This document shows positions 1 through 15,837 of a stretch of DNA of 64,000 bases, piece after piece (position 1 is the first letter of the stretch; every line of letters starts with the position of its first letter). This stretch comes from Tenodera sinensis (lineage: Eukaryota; Arthropoda; Insecta; Mantodea; Mantidae), in contig CM060962.1 of the NCBI GenBank assembly GCA_030765045.1, forward strand, positions 259,486,647-259,550,646, read 5' to 3'. The notes under the pieces are model-generated. The model was given only the letters and a program-made list of their open reading frames with translations. It did not search any database and was not told where the DNA came from. The position numbers and the translations under genes were made by a program.

Positions 1-229
1 TCAGCTGTCATAGCGATGACTTCGCAATCCGCAAAGTTTATTGTAATCAAGTTTATGATGTATTTGATACTACACACAGAATATTGTAAGGGACACTAAC
101 TTTACGAATATTCAGCCATGTTTGTTAAACGTAATTGAACGTTTATTAAATTTCTAACAAAATAACATTGTTGCTTTCTTTACCACGAGCATAATTGATA
201 GATAAGCTATTGCATTCCAACCATAATTC

Positions 230-965
230 AAAGCCGTATCACGGAAAAGCAAGTTTTAATACTTCCTGATTTTTTAGAAGAAAATTTGTATAAAAAGACC
301 TGTGTATGTGTCTGTGTGTCACTGTGTGTGTTTGTGTGATTGAGCATTATAAAGAAATACCAAACATGGCAGGTATATACATCCTCCACCTCCCAAGGGT
401 GCAACGCGAAATTTTCCAAGAAAAGACCCCCCCCGCGTAGCAAACTACTGTTTACATGGATAATTTTTCGAAAAAAAAAATGGTTTCTTCAAAATGGATC
501 ACATGTTTAAGACATTTTCATGAAAAATGAAATGTGTATCTTGAGTTCTTTAGGAACAGCCTCGGTCTTCTTCATTCTAATGATTTATACATAAATAGGA
601 AACCGTAAGAGATAGACAAATTCTTACCACACAGTAAAACGTGTGTCTCGTTTAAGCAGACAATTCATGTAAAATACATAGTTTTCGAGTTAACTGCTTC
701 CAAGATGTTCCCTGAGGTTTAAAATACATTTGAGTTTCTGAAATAGAGAGAAAACCGAATTCCAAAGCTATAACATAGCGACGAGCTCTTAAAAGATTTG
801 ACTATTGCTTAAGCCTACTGTACATACCTATTCGATTTTGTATCTACAAGGAAGTATGTAGTAAAATTATTGCTATGGATGTTTATCTTGATTATTTCGA
901 AGTAGATAGAAGAATACGACAGTGCGGAATAGCTTGTTGAGGAATACGTAGACAAACTCAAGGAT
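230..965 (+). repeat. Family A repeat, diverged copy
   Basis: Recognised by the ordered blocks of the family: a TG-rich site (about 300-340), GTTTACATGGATAATTTTTC, AAACCGTAAGAGATAGAC, and CTTAAAAGATTTGACTATTG. The ends are eroded. Confidence 0.65.
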
Positions 966-1540
966 AGCTTCTTTTTCTAAATCTTCAGAATGAAAACATT
1001 CGCTTTTCACTACTTTTTTGTGTGTATACAAAATTTGTAACAAATTTTGCAGAGTGCCGTTTCTGGAAGTTTATTAATTCCTGAGCTATGTGTACCTATT
1101 TAGGTACATATTTCAAAATTATTACACAATGTTCATATACGCACAGAAAGCTCAGTTGATCGCAAAGGGGTATTTTCTATATATAGTTTCTGCCTGGCAT
1201 GGCATAGTTTTTCTACCTTAGGTACTTATGTGGCAGAGAGCGTTAAAAAAGCAGAGAATGTTTGTAACAAGCAGTGCATAATAAAACATTAAAATACTCC
1301 CAGGATTCCAGAACATTTCCTGCTGTCTTATATCTCTAGAGAACCTGAAACAAAATGTTGGAAGAGCATTTGCGTGTTTTCGAGGCTGCATTTGCTGTTT
1401 TCGCTGAGGGAAGCGCATGAGACGGCGGGTTCGGCATATGCAAGAGAAACAATGAACCCCTTTCTGCGTAATGGAATTTTAAAGGTCAGGCGGACCGTGT
1501 GCTAATGGTATTTCTTGCTACTTCAGTCAGTTATTCAATT

Positions 1541-2280
1541 ATTACTTTCTCTATTAGGTATAGTAGGTAGAAGTATTGTATTCGACCCTAAATTTCGATG
1601 TCGAGATTGCATCGGATGTACGTGTTTTGAGGCCCCCTGAATAAAAACAGACATTTTTAGAAAAATGTCTGCATGTGTCTGCGTGTGAACAGCATAACTC
1701 AAAAAGTCGGTTAAAAACCAAAGAGAGTATTTAAGTTTATATCTTTCAAGGATGCAAGACGAGAATTTTAAATACATTTTCTCTACCCTAAACTATCTTT
1801 TACCTGGAAGATTTTGATTTTTTTAATCTTCTGGCTATAGCCTATGCAGTCCTGTTTGCTCTCGATGACTTTTGCACAACTGGTAAACTGTAAGAGATAG
1901 ACCAAATCTTGCTATATAAAAATGTGGATCTCGTTAATGCACACAAGTTGTGTCTAAATGCCTGTTTTGTGGAGTGAACCATTTCTGAGATATTCCTTGC
2001 TATTGGTGTGAGTTTTGCAATATTAAAACTTTTCTGAAATTGAAGGTCCTTATTCACTTTTTTATCTCTTGGCCGTGCAAAGAGAACGGAATTTCAAAGC
2101 TTTAAAAGTTTTGACTATCGCTCAAAGTCTACTGTATTTCCATATTCCCCTTGCACCTACAAGAAAATCAGCATTAAGATAATTTCCGCAAATGTTTATC
2201 TCGACTAACATAAAGAAAATAGAGGAATAAGGGCTTGGAAGAATAGTACAAGAGTAGAGAAAGTCATGTGAGTGCAACAC
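1541..2280 (+). repeat. Family A repeat, near full-length copy
   Basis: It begins TTACTTTCTCTATTAGG with a partial inverted echo and ends AGTAGAGAAAGTCATGTGAG followed by TGCAACAC. Internal blocks include AAGTCGGTTAAAAACCAAAG and CTTTGAAATTCCGTTCTC in complement. No coding potential is seen. Confidence 0.8.
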
Positions 2281-2612
2281 ATTAAATTTTTTATGTACCA
2301 GGTTTAAGACGTTTATACAAGAGTGACCCAGCAACTTTCTTTATAAACTTCGAATTTTGTTACAAAATAAGGTTACATAGGATAATGTAGGGTTACACAG
2401 CGAAGCGGGACACCTGGTTTACTTACTGGAATTAAGTGGATTTATTGTTACTACCGCCCTCCAGAAGAAGGGATGAGGTGAAGGAACCACAGGATGCTAT
2501 TGATCGCATTCATACAGGCTAGAGAGAAGCCCATGCTCCAAGACCCGTCTCATTGCTGGAGGGTGATAAAGCACCCGCCGAATCCTCTATGTTCATGGGG
2601 AGTACATGAGTA

Positions 2613-2760
2613 TATAAATGAATGAACGAATGAAGAAATAAATAATAAATAAATAAATGAGTGAATGAATGAATTTATTTATTTATTAATATATCAATGA
2701 ATGAATGAATAAATAATTAAATAAATAGGTAAATAAATCAATAAATATGTATAAAGTATG
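2613..2760. repeat. Degenerate AATG/AAAT tetranucleotide tract
   Basis: Mixed GAAT, AAAT and TTTA units. It follows a GC-richer segment (2400-2600) that I cannot classify. Confidence 0.85.
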
Positions 2761-4449
2761 TTAAGAACTGAATCAAAGTCTTGAAAGACTTTAATGAATA
2801 TTCTGGAAGACTGAAGTTACCTTGACTGTATTCCTAACATACTACTTTAATTTCTTAAGGTCTCTGAAGATGAGTGTCGCAAAACACTATAATTTCGTTC
2901 CTTCTTGTTTAATTAAATTCTTGTGCATGTAATGTCCACCCTATTCTTTTTATTTACACTATATGTTTTCTTCCACATGGCATGGGCTTTTTCTTAATGA
3001 CAGTCACTGATAGCCAGTACAATGGTTTAATTTCTGGTGAAGGTAGACGACAAAGGATTGAAATCAGAACGCAATATTGTCAGTCAATATTATCCGAGAG
3101 TGATCAAAGGCAGGGACAAAGGTGTAAACATTGCAGAGAATTTACTGGTGATCGGTTGTATGTAGCGTTTGGTTAGATTTAACTATCGTAGGAAAGCATG
3201 CACAACTAGGTGGTATGGGATGGAAGGAAAAAAAGCAACTCACATTAATAAAGGGGAAAAAGGAATGTTCCACATAATGCTTGGCAAATATCGTGCCTTT
3301 CCAAATATCGCCTTCTTGGAAGTTTGAAGAAGCACCTACAAGAAGTTAATTTCGCTGAATTTGAAAACCTGGATACGCTGTTCGTAGGTGGTTACGATAT
3401 ATAGTGAATATATAAGTAATCCTAAGGGGTGTGGAAATGCTGCACATACCTACATCGTGCAATCCATAAAGCTCAAGGGAGGACAATATTAAAAATGGAG
3501 TTTTCTGGTAGTGTGCAGATGTTGCAGGTATTTGGGGATAAAAGAAAATGTAGATCAATATGCCCGTCGTACCTAAAGGAGATTGGATTTCATCCAGGAG
3601 GTCCAAGTGCGAATCTTGTTATGCGGATGATTTGTTTCCTTTTATTTCTTACCTTCCGTTTCTTGTCTGTCTTTTTCTTTTACCCCGTCTCAATACCTAA
3701 AGTTCGGGACTTTTTGCGTTGTCTTCACTTGTCGACTTCACATTAATCGCCTGTTCTAAATTGAAGAAATGTATAGCAATACCTCATGTACTTAACCAAT
3801 CTATAACAACTGCCGGTAACTGGTTTTCTGTTTGTAATACACCTTGCCTTTAAAGTGGACGAGGTTTAACTTGGCATCTACTTTTTAGAAAGAGAAAGAA
3901 ATAGGTATTCTCCATCTCTTTCTAAGCCGCCCCTGTTTAATGACGAGCCAGGCAGGGTAGACACACCAGTGGCTGGTGATACTTCTCCATTGTCACATTG
4001 ACAACCGATAGTTCACTTGCAAATGTTGCAACACCACTGATGCCTGGTTACTCTCATACCACCGCAGGTATTAGGTACTGCATGCCCACGACAAGAAGGC
4101 TAGAGGGGAATGAAGGGCAGAGGGGGCTTGAACTGCGTATCTACTCCGGTAGCGGACCTGTTTACCAGGAAATGAGTGTATGAGAGTGCATATTTCTAGC
4201 TATGGGTGAGTAATGTGACAACATTGTGTATTTTAAACGAGCCTAGCATTCTTGTCATACTCGGAAACTAGGCATAAACACCGCGCGGGAAGCACAAAAT
4301 GATTACGCTACACATTCCTAAGACTTGCCTTCTTGTCCTGGGCGTACAGTAGGTAGGCCATTTCAAGGAAAGAAAGGCACAGTCCGTGCTAGACAAGGAC
4401 AGTGCAGGAAGTGCCAAGTTAAAACCTCGTGCATTGTAGTAGCTGTTTC

Positions 4450-4640
4450 CTCACCAGTGGTTCAGGTATTGCCGTGTATGACCCGCATTTGGGAGGTCGT
4501 GGGTTCGATTTCGTTGACTGTCCTTCCTGACATGTGGGTTTCTTTTCATAGGATTCCCCGGGTTGGTAGGTGAATGCTGGGTGGCTTACGACATCCCCGG
4601 GTTATCCAACTTTCACTTTTGTCTATCTTTCGTTATTCCA
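4450..4640 (+). mobile_element. SINE, family S3, 5' part
   Basis: The head reads GCATTTGGGAGGTCGTGGGT with B box GGTTCGATTTC. The common segment GGTTGGTAGGTGAATGCTGG follows. The 3' part is lost. Confidence 0.55.
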
Positions 4641-5269
4641 GGCCACAAGTTTCTTAGACTAAACTTATACGAATCATTCGGAGCACGTGCCCCCCCCCCC
4701 CCACCCAATCTCCCTTATGAACAAATTACTGATGTTGCTGCGTCTTTCAGAGCCGTTGTCTTGCGGATGTCCTTGTTCTTCATAGGTCTCTTCTTGTGAT
4801 GTTAAGTAGCATTGCACTTAAAAGAAAAGATAAACCACTTCTACAAAGGTATATTTCGAGTAACATGATGCAGAGAGAAGGGTACGCGTCTGTAAGAGTA
4901 GTTGGCACTAGGGTGAGAAGTGAAAGCTACCTTTGTTAGTGCATCATATGGCATTCTTTAAAGCGAGTGTCGATAAATTATTTACGCGACTTTAAGCTGA
5001 AGTGGGATATTTGTATACAGTAATTCCTTAAATATTTAGATTTACAAACCATAAAAAATACGAAAACCCATTTTGTGAAATCAGAATGAAAATACATTGC
5101 AACATACAAGTTTATGGCCCGTATTAAGCATAAATAATTGAATAGAATAGTAAGCGTGTATAAAAAACGCACCCCTGGTTTAAGACGCTGAATTTGAAGT
5201 CGGTACTTCTCGTCCTGGAAAATGTTTATTTACGCTCTGATTTCCGTTACGGTTGTTCTCTTGAGAACT

Positions 5270-5975
5270 GAAGAGTTCGTGTTTGGTAATAATCATATAT
5301 TACTTAAGAAAATCTAATGATCGACACGTAAGCAATAGTGAAGCCTTTTAACATCCGGTCGCTATGTGATGGCTTTGAAATTCCATTCTGCTTGTATGAC
5401 CAGGACAACAAAGAAGCAAAAACAGAAAGCTAATGATGACTTCTAATTTGAGCGAAGTATAAGTATTGAAACATTTAAAGCAATAGCAATGGATATCTCA
5501 GAAACGGTTTTCCTGACGAGCTTACACTTTGTATGTAGTAAGATTTTGTCCATCTCTCACGCTTTACCAGTTATGCAAAAGTCATTCAGAATGAAGAAGA
5601 CTAAAGAAGCTATTTTCAGATAATTCAAGATGTACATTTCAGTAGTCATGAAAATATCTCAAAGTATCCTATACTTTAGTCAACCTCTTTGAACCATTTT
5701 TGAGAAAATAAAAATGTTTGAAAATTTTCCATGTTTGGTTGTAGTTTGGTTTGTGGGATTTTCTTGAAAATGTTTGTGTCTCATCCTTGGAAGATGCTGA
5801 ATTTATGTATCAAGTTTGGTAATTAACCGACCTTTCGTTTTAGAGTTTTATACTGTTCACGGAGACACATACACAAACATTTTCCAAAAGTCATTTTTCT
5901 GATTCAGGGGACCTCAAAACATATATTTCCAGAACTTCGACATCAAATATTTGGGTAGAATACAAATTGCCCCTT
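5270..5975 (-). repeat. Family A repeat, minus copy
   Basis: Ordered family blocks are present in complement: GGCTTTGAAATTCCATTCTG, TTTACCAGTTATGCAAAAGT, ATTTTCTTGAAAATGTTTGT and ATTAACCGACCTTTCGTTTT. The hairpin end is lost. Confidence 0.65.
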
Positions 5976-7560
5976 TCTTAATATAAGTACAGCCCGTCCA
6001 GATCGTCGTGGCACTCCCCCGCTTCTAAAGCGTAAATGAGCAACAGGAGAGATCTGCCCACTTGCATAATAGGAGAGGTGGCGATCACAAGATTTACAAT
6101 ACGTAAACATACACTGCTTGTGTATGTAATTGCCTGAGTTCTGACATCACTCACTTGCTCCCCACCACTCCAGTCACTTCTCCTAATTTCTCCTCTCTTG
6201 CGCATATGGAGTGTCCGGGCGATGTCAACAAATTATAGTAGGGAAAGTGAAAACATGGTCACTGCAAATAGTATGAACTAAACGAAACTGATTACGGCGC
6301 CATTTTTGCCATTCTTCAAAATGCTTCATTGTTTAATTTCCGCATCTTCTTTTCGTTTTATTTATTTCTTACCGATTTAAAGCCATAATCACATTTTAAC
6401 TAATATGGGTTGTTTATCGTTTATTAAAATTACACAAGCTGTAATCTTGGTGGAGTCTGGACTGCAGGGAGCGTTCTGTCTGTCCATGAAGGACGATCCG
6501 TCTGGAGTACCAATAAAGAACTGCTATCTCGTTAAGAGCTTAATAAAGTACCTTGCCTAGTAACAGGTTATTCAATATTAGCTTTGGACAAACGGATTCT
6601 GAATGATGGATTGCACCCGCCTTTTTCATCGCCACCATAGATAAGAGCTAATCTAAAAGTCTGATATTCCCCAAGAAGTGTCTAATACTTTAGTTGCCTG
6701 CAATTGCTTTATAATTTTAAATATTGCAAGTATTTTCGTAACCTTCACTAGTCTGACATTTATTACGCGGTTTTTCAATAAATGCGCTAACGCACGTTGG
6801 AGATCTCACTGTTAAGGAAACATAGGCCATCTGTTCATAAATGCTGCCAACAAAATATTTAAAGAGTCACTCCAACACAACGCGTTCTTGCCTCACTCCA
6901 CCAGCCATCTCCCCCTTCATTGCTATTCAGCTTTAGCTTTGCTATCGACACACTTTATTCAGTGACGAATATGAGTTTGTTGGGAGGCCTATTTCATGAG
7001 GAGTAGCAAAGAGAAGCTTTTATAAGTTACAAAAACAAGAAAGTTAGCAGTTTAATATGCGGATTTCGATTTTCAATTTTCAATTTGGCCCGAATAGGTA
7101 TATCCGTTTTGGTTATTAAGAAATTTGGAGGGGTATGAACAACAGAAACATTGTTGCATTTCGTATTTCAAAGTTTGAATACAATATTGAGTTTAAAACC
7201 AAACGATTTATTATGTGGATCAAGCAGCTTTCAAATATTTTAAGGCTAAATAGGAATGAAACTTCAGTGCTTTATTTATTATGAAAGAGAAACAGTTTGG
7301 TATGCTAATCATAAGGTAGCGTAAGAATATTAGGTGCATAAGATGAACGATGGTTATAAACGATTATGTAATTTGCCTAACTATAGTAGCTGTAATATTT
7401 ATTGTATGCAAAATATGTTTCATATAAACAAAATAGTTAATACCAGCGTAGGAATTACTACTACGAATCCTCCACTGCGCTTGCATCAAAACAACCTTCG
7501 TTTCACTGCAAAAGAATGTGGAGTGGGTAAGACACGTTCAATCGCTACTTCTCCTCTCGT
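5976..7560. other. Non-genic stretch
   Basis: AT-rich sequence with one GC-richer patch at 5990-6210 that I cannot classify. No gene, tRNA or transposon protein was seen. Confidence 0.5.
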
Positions 7561-7575
7561 GCCCATGCCCGAGTT

Positions 7576-7817
7576 GTTGTTGTAGTGTTTAACGCCCGCT
7601 TTTACTACTACGGCACCGCAGGCGGTGACACTGATGATACATGGAATGAAGATGGAGCACCGGTGGAATGAGATGGCGGGGGAAACCGGAGAACCCGGAG
7701 AAAACCCGCCCTGACGCCGCTTCGTCCACCACGAATACCACTTGTAGGTCTCTGGGATCGAACCCGGGCCGCCTAGGTGGTAGGCGAGCGCGCTAACCGC
7801 TCGGTCACGGCGCCGCC
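7576..7817 (-). mobile_element. tRNA-derived SINE, family S1, with target-site duplications
   Basis: On the minus strand a tRNA-like head has an A box (TGACCGAGCGGTTAGCG) and a B box (GGTTCGATCC). A GC-rich body (GGTATTCGTGGTGGACGAAG onward) and a CAACAAC tail follow. The 15-bp sequence GCCCATGCCCGAGTT flanks it at 7561-7575 and 7818-7832. The same element occurs at 21374-21610. Confidence 0.9.
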
Positions 7818-7832
7818 GCCCATGCCCGAGTT

Positions 7833-11125
<3,293 letters not shown>

Positions 11126-11666
11126 TTTGCATTCGCATGACTTTCTCTACTCTTGTACTAACTTTTCTTACAAACTTATTCCTCTATATTCTTCATGTTA
11201 CTCGAGATAAACATTAACAGAAATTGTCTTATTACTAATTTTCTTATAGGTGTAAGGGAATATGAGAATACAGTAGGATTTGAGTGATATCCAATCCTTT
11301 AAAGCTGGCCGCTATATGAAGGATTTGAAGTTCCGTTCTCTTTATACGGCCAAGAGATACAGTGAATAACAATCTTGCATTTGAGGAAAGTTTAAGTATT
11401 GCAAAACTCCGACAAATAGCAAGGAATATTTCCGACAAAATGCTTTTAGATGGAAACGACTTCAACATTTTGTATAGTAAGATTTGGCCTGTAATGCAAA
11501 AGTCATCAAGAGTAAACAGAACTGCAGAATTTTCCATGTAAACGACAGCGTAAGGTGGAGGCATTTTTTTCAAAATGTTCGTGTCGCGTCCTTGAAAGAT
11601 GTTAAACTTAAATATAAAATTTGGTTTTCAAACCAATTTTAGTTTTTGAGTTATGCTGTTCAGACA

Positions 11667-11734
<68 letters not shown>

Positions 11735-11876
11735 TACACACACATGGAGCTTTCTCTAAAAATGCTTTTGTGGATTCGGGTCTGAATATGTATTTCCGGT
11801 GAAATATCTATATTAAATTTTTGGGTCGAATACAATACTTTCTCTACTTACTATACGTAGTAGAGAAAGTAAAAAT
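11126..11876 (-). repeat. Family A repeat, near full-length minus copy with expanded CA tract
   Basis: It starts CATGACTTTCTCTACTC and ends with the hairpin ACTTTCTCTACT...AGTAGAGAAAGT (about 11840-11871) followed by AAAAAT. The internal TG/CA site is a long (CA)n at 11669-11744. Confidence 0.82.
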
Positions 11877-11892
11877 ATGTAGGATTGATTGG

Positions 11893-11965
11893 CTCATGGG
11901 ATTTGAATCCGCGTTCTCCCGAATGCGGACCTCAGATGTTACCGCCTGAGCCGTCCCGCTCTGTG
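11893..11965 (-). mobile_element. SINE head, family S3-like fragment
   Basis: On the minus strand GGCGGTAACATCTGAGGTCC is followed by a GATTCAAATCCC B box. Only the tRNA-like head remains. It sits just outside the hairpin end of a family A copy. Confidence 0.5.
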
Positions 11966-12826
11966 CGGTATTTGTTCTTTCTTCCTGGAGCTAATTCTGG
12001 TTCACACGTTTATTTTAAGTGTTACCCGTATTGCTTCCTGGATAAAATGAGGCAGAACAGGTTCATTCTTGACACGCTCCTTCTAAAAGCATTCACGTAA
12101 TCTGAAATCAAATTTACGGTCTTAGCTTCTATAAACATTTATTTTGTACTGTTTTGATTCTGATGCACAACTACGCCTATTTTTATTAAATATAAATTAT
12201 TATAAGACTAAGTATGACAGTAATTATACATTAATCGCTCAAGTCCTAAAGAAACCACTTTTAAGGGTTAACAACGAACAAACGAGACCCATGCTTCACA
12301 TGGATGAGATTTGGCAACATAATGCAGGAAGCAGAAGACACGCAATTATGGAAAGAAGTGCAGATTGATGCAACGCACCATGAATAAATTCTTCTGTGTC
12401 TGGCACCGTTCGATTCTTCTTCTTGCTTGATATCGAATAAGATTGCGTAGTTTAGCAATTATTGGTTTAAAAGAAAATGAATACTTTCATTTATTGTTGG
12501 TAATGTTGGTATTTAACCTCTGTCGCTTACTTAAAAGAAACGCCAAGGCTGCAGACAGAATAAGTGATGTATTCAGGGTATTTAAGTTGAATCAACTTAA
12601 CCCCCCGCTAGGCGCGTGCTCTGGTAGAACTCCGTCAGTCGCGCGAGGCCTAGTAGGCCTTCATTATATTTTTGTGCTTATATACTTGACTTTATTTTTT
12701 AATTTTTTCCTTCATTCCCATGTTTAACTTCATTTAACTTAAATATTCATGGTTTTTACTATCAGTATCTGACTAGATTAATCAAAGATAAATGAAACGC
12801 AGTACGAGCACATAGAAAGACAACAA

Positions 12827-12835
12827 ATGATGATG

Positions 12836-12924
<89 letters not shown>

Positions 12925-13211
12925 AAGAAGAAGAAGAAGAAGAAGAAGAAGAAGAAGAAGAAGAAGAAGAAGAAGAAGAAGAAGAAGAAGAAGAAGAAGA
13001 AGAAGAAGAAGAAGAAGAAGAAGAAGAAGAAGAAGAAGAAGGAACAAGAAGGAACAAGAAGGAACAAGAAGGAACAAGAAGGAACAAGAAGGAACAAGAA
13101 GGAACAAGAAGGAACAAGAAGGAACAAGAAGGAATAAGAAGGAATAAGAATAGTGATACTGATGATACTGATGATACTGATGATGACGACGACGATGATG
13201 ATGATGATGAA
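12827..13211. repeat. Compound microsatellite/minisatellite
   Basis: In order: (AAT)n to about 12894, (AAG)n to 13040, eleven copies of a 10-mer (nine GGAACAAGAA, two GGAATAAGAA) at 13041-13150, then GATACT/GAC/GAT triplets to 13211. It abuts piggyBac-like copy 1. Confidence 0.95.
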
Positions 13212-13659
13212 TCTTTGACAAGTATGTGATGTTACCTACAAAACACATGCACGCTATTATCACATAGGTTATTCTCATCTTGTTCTTTATGATCAGCTTC
13301 TGAATCTGAAGATCTTATTTTCAGTTCATCTTCACAATTGAAATCATCTAATTCGTAAAAGTTGTCATACATGTGTAAGCCATCATCATCACAAGGTAGA
13401 TGATGCACTTCTTCCAAATCCGTAGATTTAGTAGATCGTACTCCTGTTTGTGAGAAGTGACAACATATACTTGCAATAACAAAGCAATATAACAAACTAA
13501 CGAAGAAAAACAAACGTCAGTGATATGTAGCGAGAGTAGGCGCACAGAATTTGGTTGATCTCTGCGACACGTAACTGCTGATTAGCTTGGACCTTGCGTT
13601 GGTTCAAAAACTAGAACGTTTAAATAAATGTAGGGGTCTCCCAAGCCCTCAGTGGAGGA
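13212..13659 (-). mobile_element. piggyBac-like element, 5' end with acidic ORF (copy 1)
   Basis: Next to a TTAA at 13660-13663 the minus strand begins TCCTCCACTGAGGGCTTGGG and continues to a reading frame with LEEVHHLPCDDDGLHMYDNF and DFNCEDELKIRSSDSEADHK. The TTAA flank, the C-rich start and the strongly acidic N-terminal peptide fit a piggyBac-like transposon, but the catalytic domain is absent. The element runs into a compound microsatellite at 12827-13211. Copy 2 at 52660-53215 is homologous along its whole length. The superfamily assignment is inference. Confidence 0.55.
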
Positions 13660-13663
13660 TTAA

Positions 13664-15837
13664 AAAACTGAATGCCACTGCCAGAATTCCTCCTAACGCC
13701 CAGTGATCTTCTCTCGTATGATTCATATAATGATCCTGGCGAACTTCCAAGGCGATCTTAATTACTCCGGGACACCGTGCCGAGAAGAGACCTTGGAGTT
13801 CTATGAATGCTCAAAGTTCTAGACTTCTACCGGCTTTATCTTGAATGACGCGGCAGGCGGCCACGGGTCTGATTAGCCGCAGGTATTGGTTTGAATGGAT
13901 TATCTTTATTTTTATTAGACTAGTTCACATACTTGGAAAAATGTAATCATCCAAGGCATATAAAGAAAACATCTACGTTATGGCAGATGCTCTACATTTT
14001 TTTTTCAGTAATAAGCTTTGTACACAACTTATAACTGATACATAGGAAATTATGGCCTAATCTCGAATATTTCAAGATACACACTTTATTTGTCATGTTA
14101 GAACCTTATGATATCTTAATCACAATAATTAGATATATTTTTGAGAGAGTAAAACAGTAGTAAAACATTTCCATTTAGACTTAAAGTGTTGGACTATACT
14201 ATTTAATACATTTTCAGCAACTTTAAAACAGTCAATGCGTTTCAAAAGAGATTATTTTGCAAGGCCGTAGCTTTGGGGGACGCTAGTATGCTGAGCTTTC
14301 CCTTATTTTTCTGTGTTTTTTTTCATATTTATTTTGTGTTGTAATGGTTTTAACACAGGACAATTATTTTATACAGTCATTTAGCACTGATTTTTTGGCA
14401 GATCATACTTATTGAGCAGCTATATTTAGCTAAAATAGCAAACACAAAATATACAAGCCAATCCGTTCCGTTCTAAAACAGCGGTGTACGCTAAGACCAG
14501 TCAGCGTTTGACTGCCTGTATGTGGTATGACTAGGACGGCCTCCCCGCAAACCCCTCACCAACCTCTTGCTTGCCCTTCTCACCTCCGCAAGCCCCTCAC
14601 ATACCTCATTGTATACGCTGGGAGTTTAGCCACATGTTAAAGCGCGGTTCTTACTCCGGAGTAATGCTGAGGTACTGTTAATTGTGTTTCTTTGCGAATA
14701 AAATTGTTGTACATAATCTCAAAATGCGTGTGATGTTTACATGATAAGAATGATGTGACACGTCCCACCAGCTAAGATATATTCTCTCATTCTTTCTCTC
14801 ATTCGAATTTTGGGAATGGGTTTATTTTCGTTTTATCACACTACATGGCTTGTATTATTTATATAAAACCTGTTTTTTTCTATCGTTGTATATTTTTATT
14901 AAATGTATTTCATATAACGTATTACAGTTTAGAATGAAACATATTGGGTAGTATGGAAACGACAATAACTACAAATCAGTAATGTTACTTTAATTTCATT
15001 AATTATTGGTACTATACTACACTTAAGAAGTAATATTTAAAGGGAACAATGAAAAGTCTAAGCGCTAAGTGTTTAGTTTTCCGAGAATTCCATGCCCTGT
15101 TCTATTTCTCAACCCAGGGCCATCTGTTCACGCTCAATATGTTCAGGTAAAAAAGGGTCAATTGCCAAGAATGGTAACTATCCAGGCCATCACTTCACTA
15201 ATGACAGAATGGCCAACTTCCAAGTATGTTAAACCGTTTTTAATTCTCAGTCATTACCTAAATATATTTGTAATTGAGAGTTTTACTTTATTCATTTTCA
15301 TAATGTAACAATTCGCAGGAATGAACTTTAAAGAAAATGAAAACTATTTTTTATATTCAAAATCGCTGGAATTTCGCGCTTTTTTTCGCAAAATAAGACA
15401 ATTTCGCTTTGATCTGCACTCATCACTTAAATTCGCTAAAACAATAATATTGCTTTATTGACCAACATCACATAATTTGGAAAGACAATGGGAAATTGCT
15501 GTAGAGTCTGTGCGGATTAAGTTGGCAGAAAGAGACAGCGATATTGGTTGGAAATGACCTGAGTCCGCTCCCTTGAGTACAGTGAAGAACCCTCATTAAG
15601 GGAATAGCTTTTCTGGTCAAAATCGTTCTTGCTGTCAAATCTCTTTCACTGTGACACCTCTCATTCAGTATTTCCTGGTTAGCTGGAGAGGATCGTCACA
15701 ACACTGCGTGCGAGCGAGAGGGTGAGTAGTGCTTTCTCTTTCTACATGCTGGTTGCCAACTTATTCCGCACAGAATATAATATAATGACTGTTGCCTTTA
15801 CGTTAATGCGAAAAAAGTCCTTAGTTATAGCTTTCCC
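13664..15837. other. Non-genic stretch
   Basis: AT-rich, with GC-richer patches near 13680-13880, 14460-14660 (CCTCAC/CCGCAA-rich) and 15490-15730. None shows a recognisable product. GAGAGGGTGAGT at about 15715 could be a splice donor but lacks support. Confidence 0.45.

Larger units (their letters stand above)
2281..5269. other. Non-genic stretch
   Basis: Apart from the tetranucleotide tract and the S3 fragment at 4450-4640 I see no gene. The open frames are short and AT-driven. The 3400-3750 and 4000-4190 segments are slightly richer in GC but unrecognised. Confidence 0.5.

Noticed and set aside
12762..13278. Several 106-166 codon frames with poly-Leu, poly-Ser, poly-Arg or poly-Ile
   Set aside because: They are produced by the compound AAT/AAG/10-mer array.
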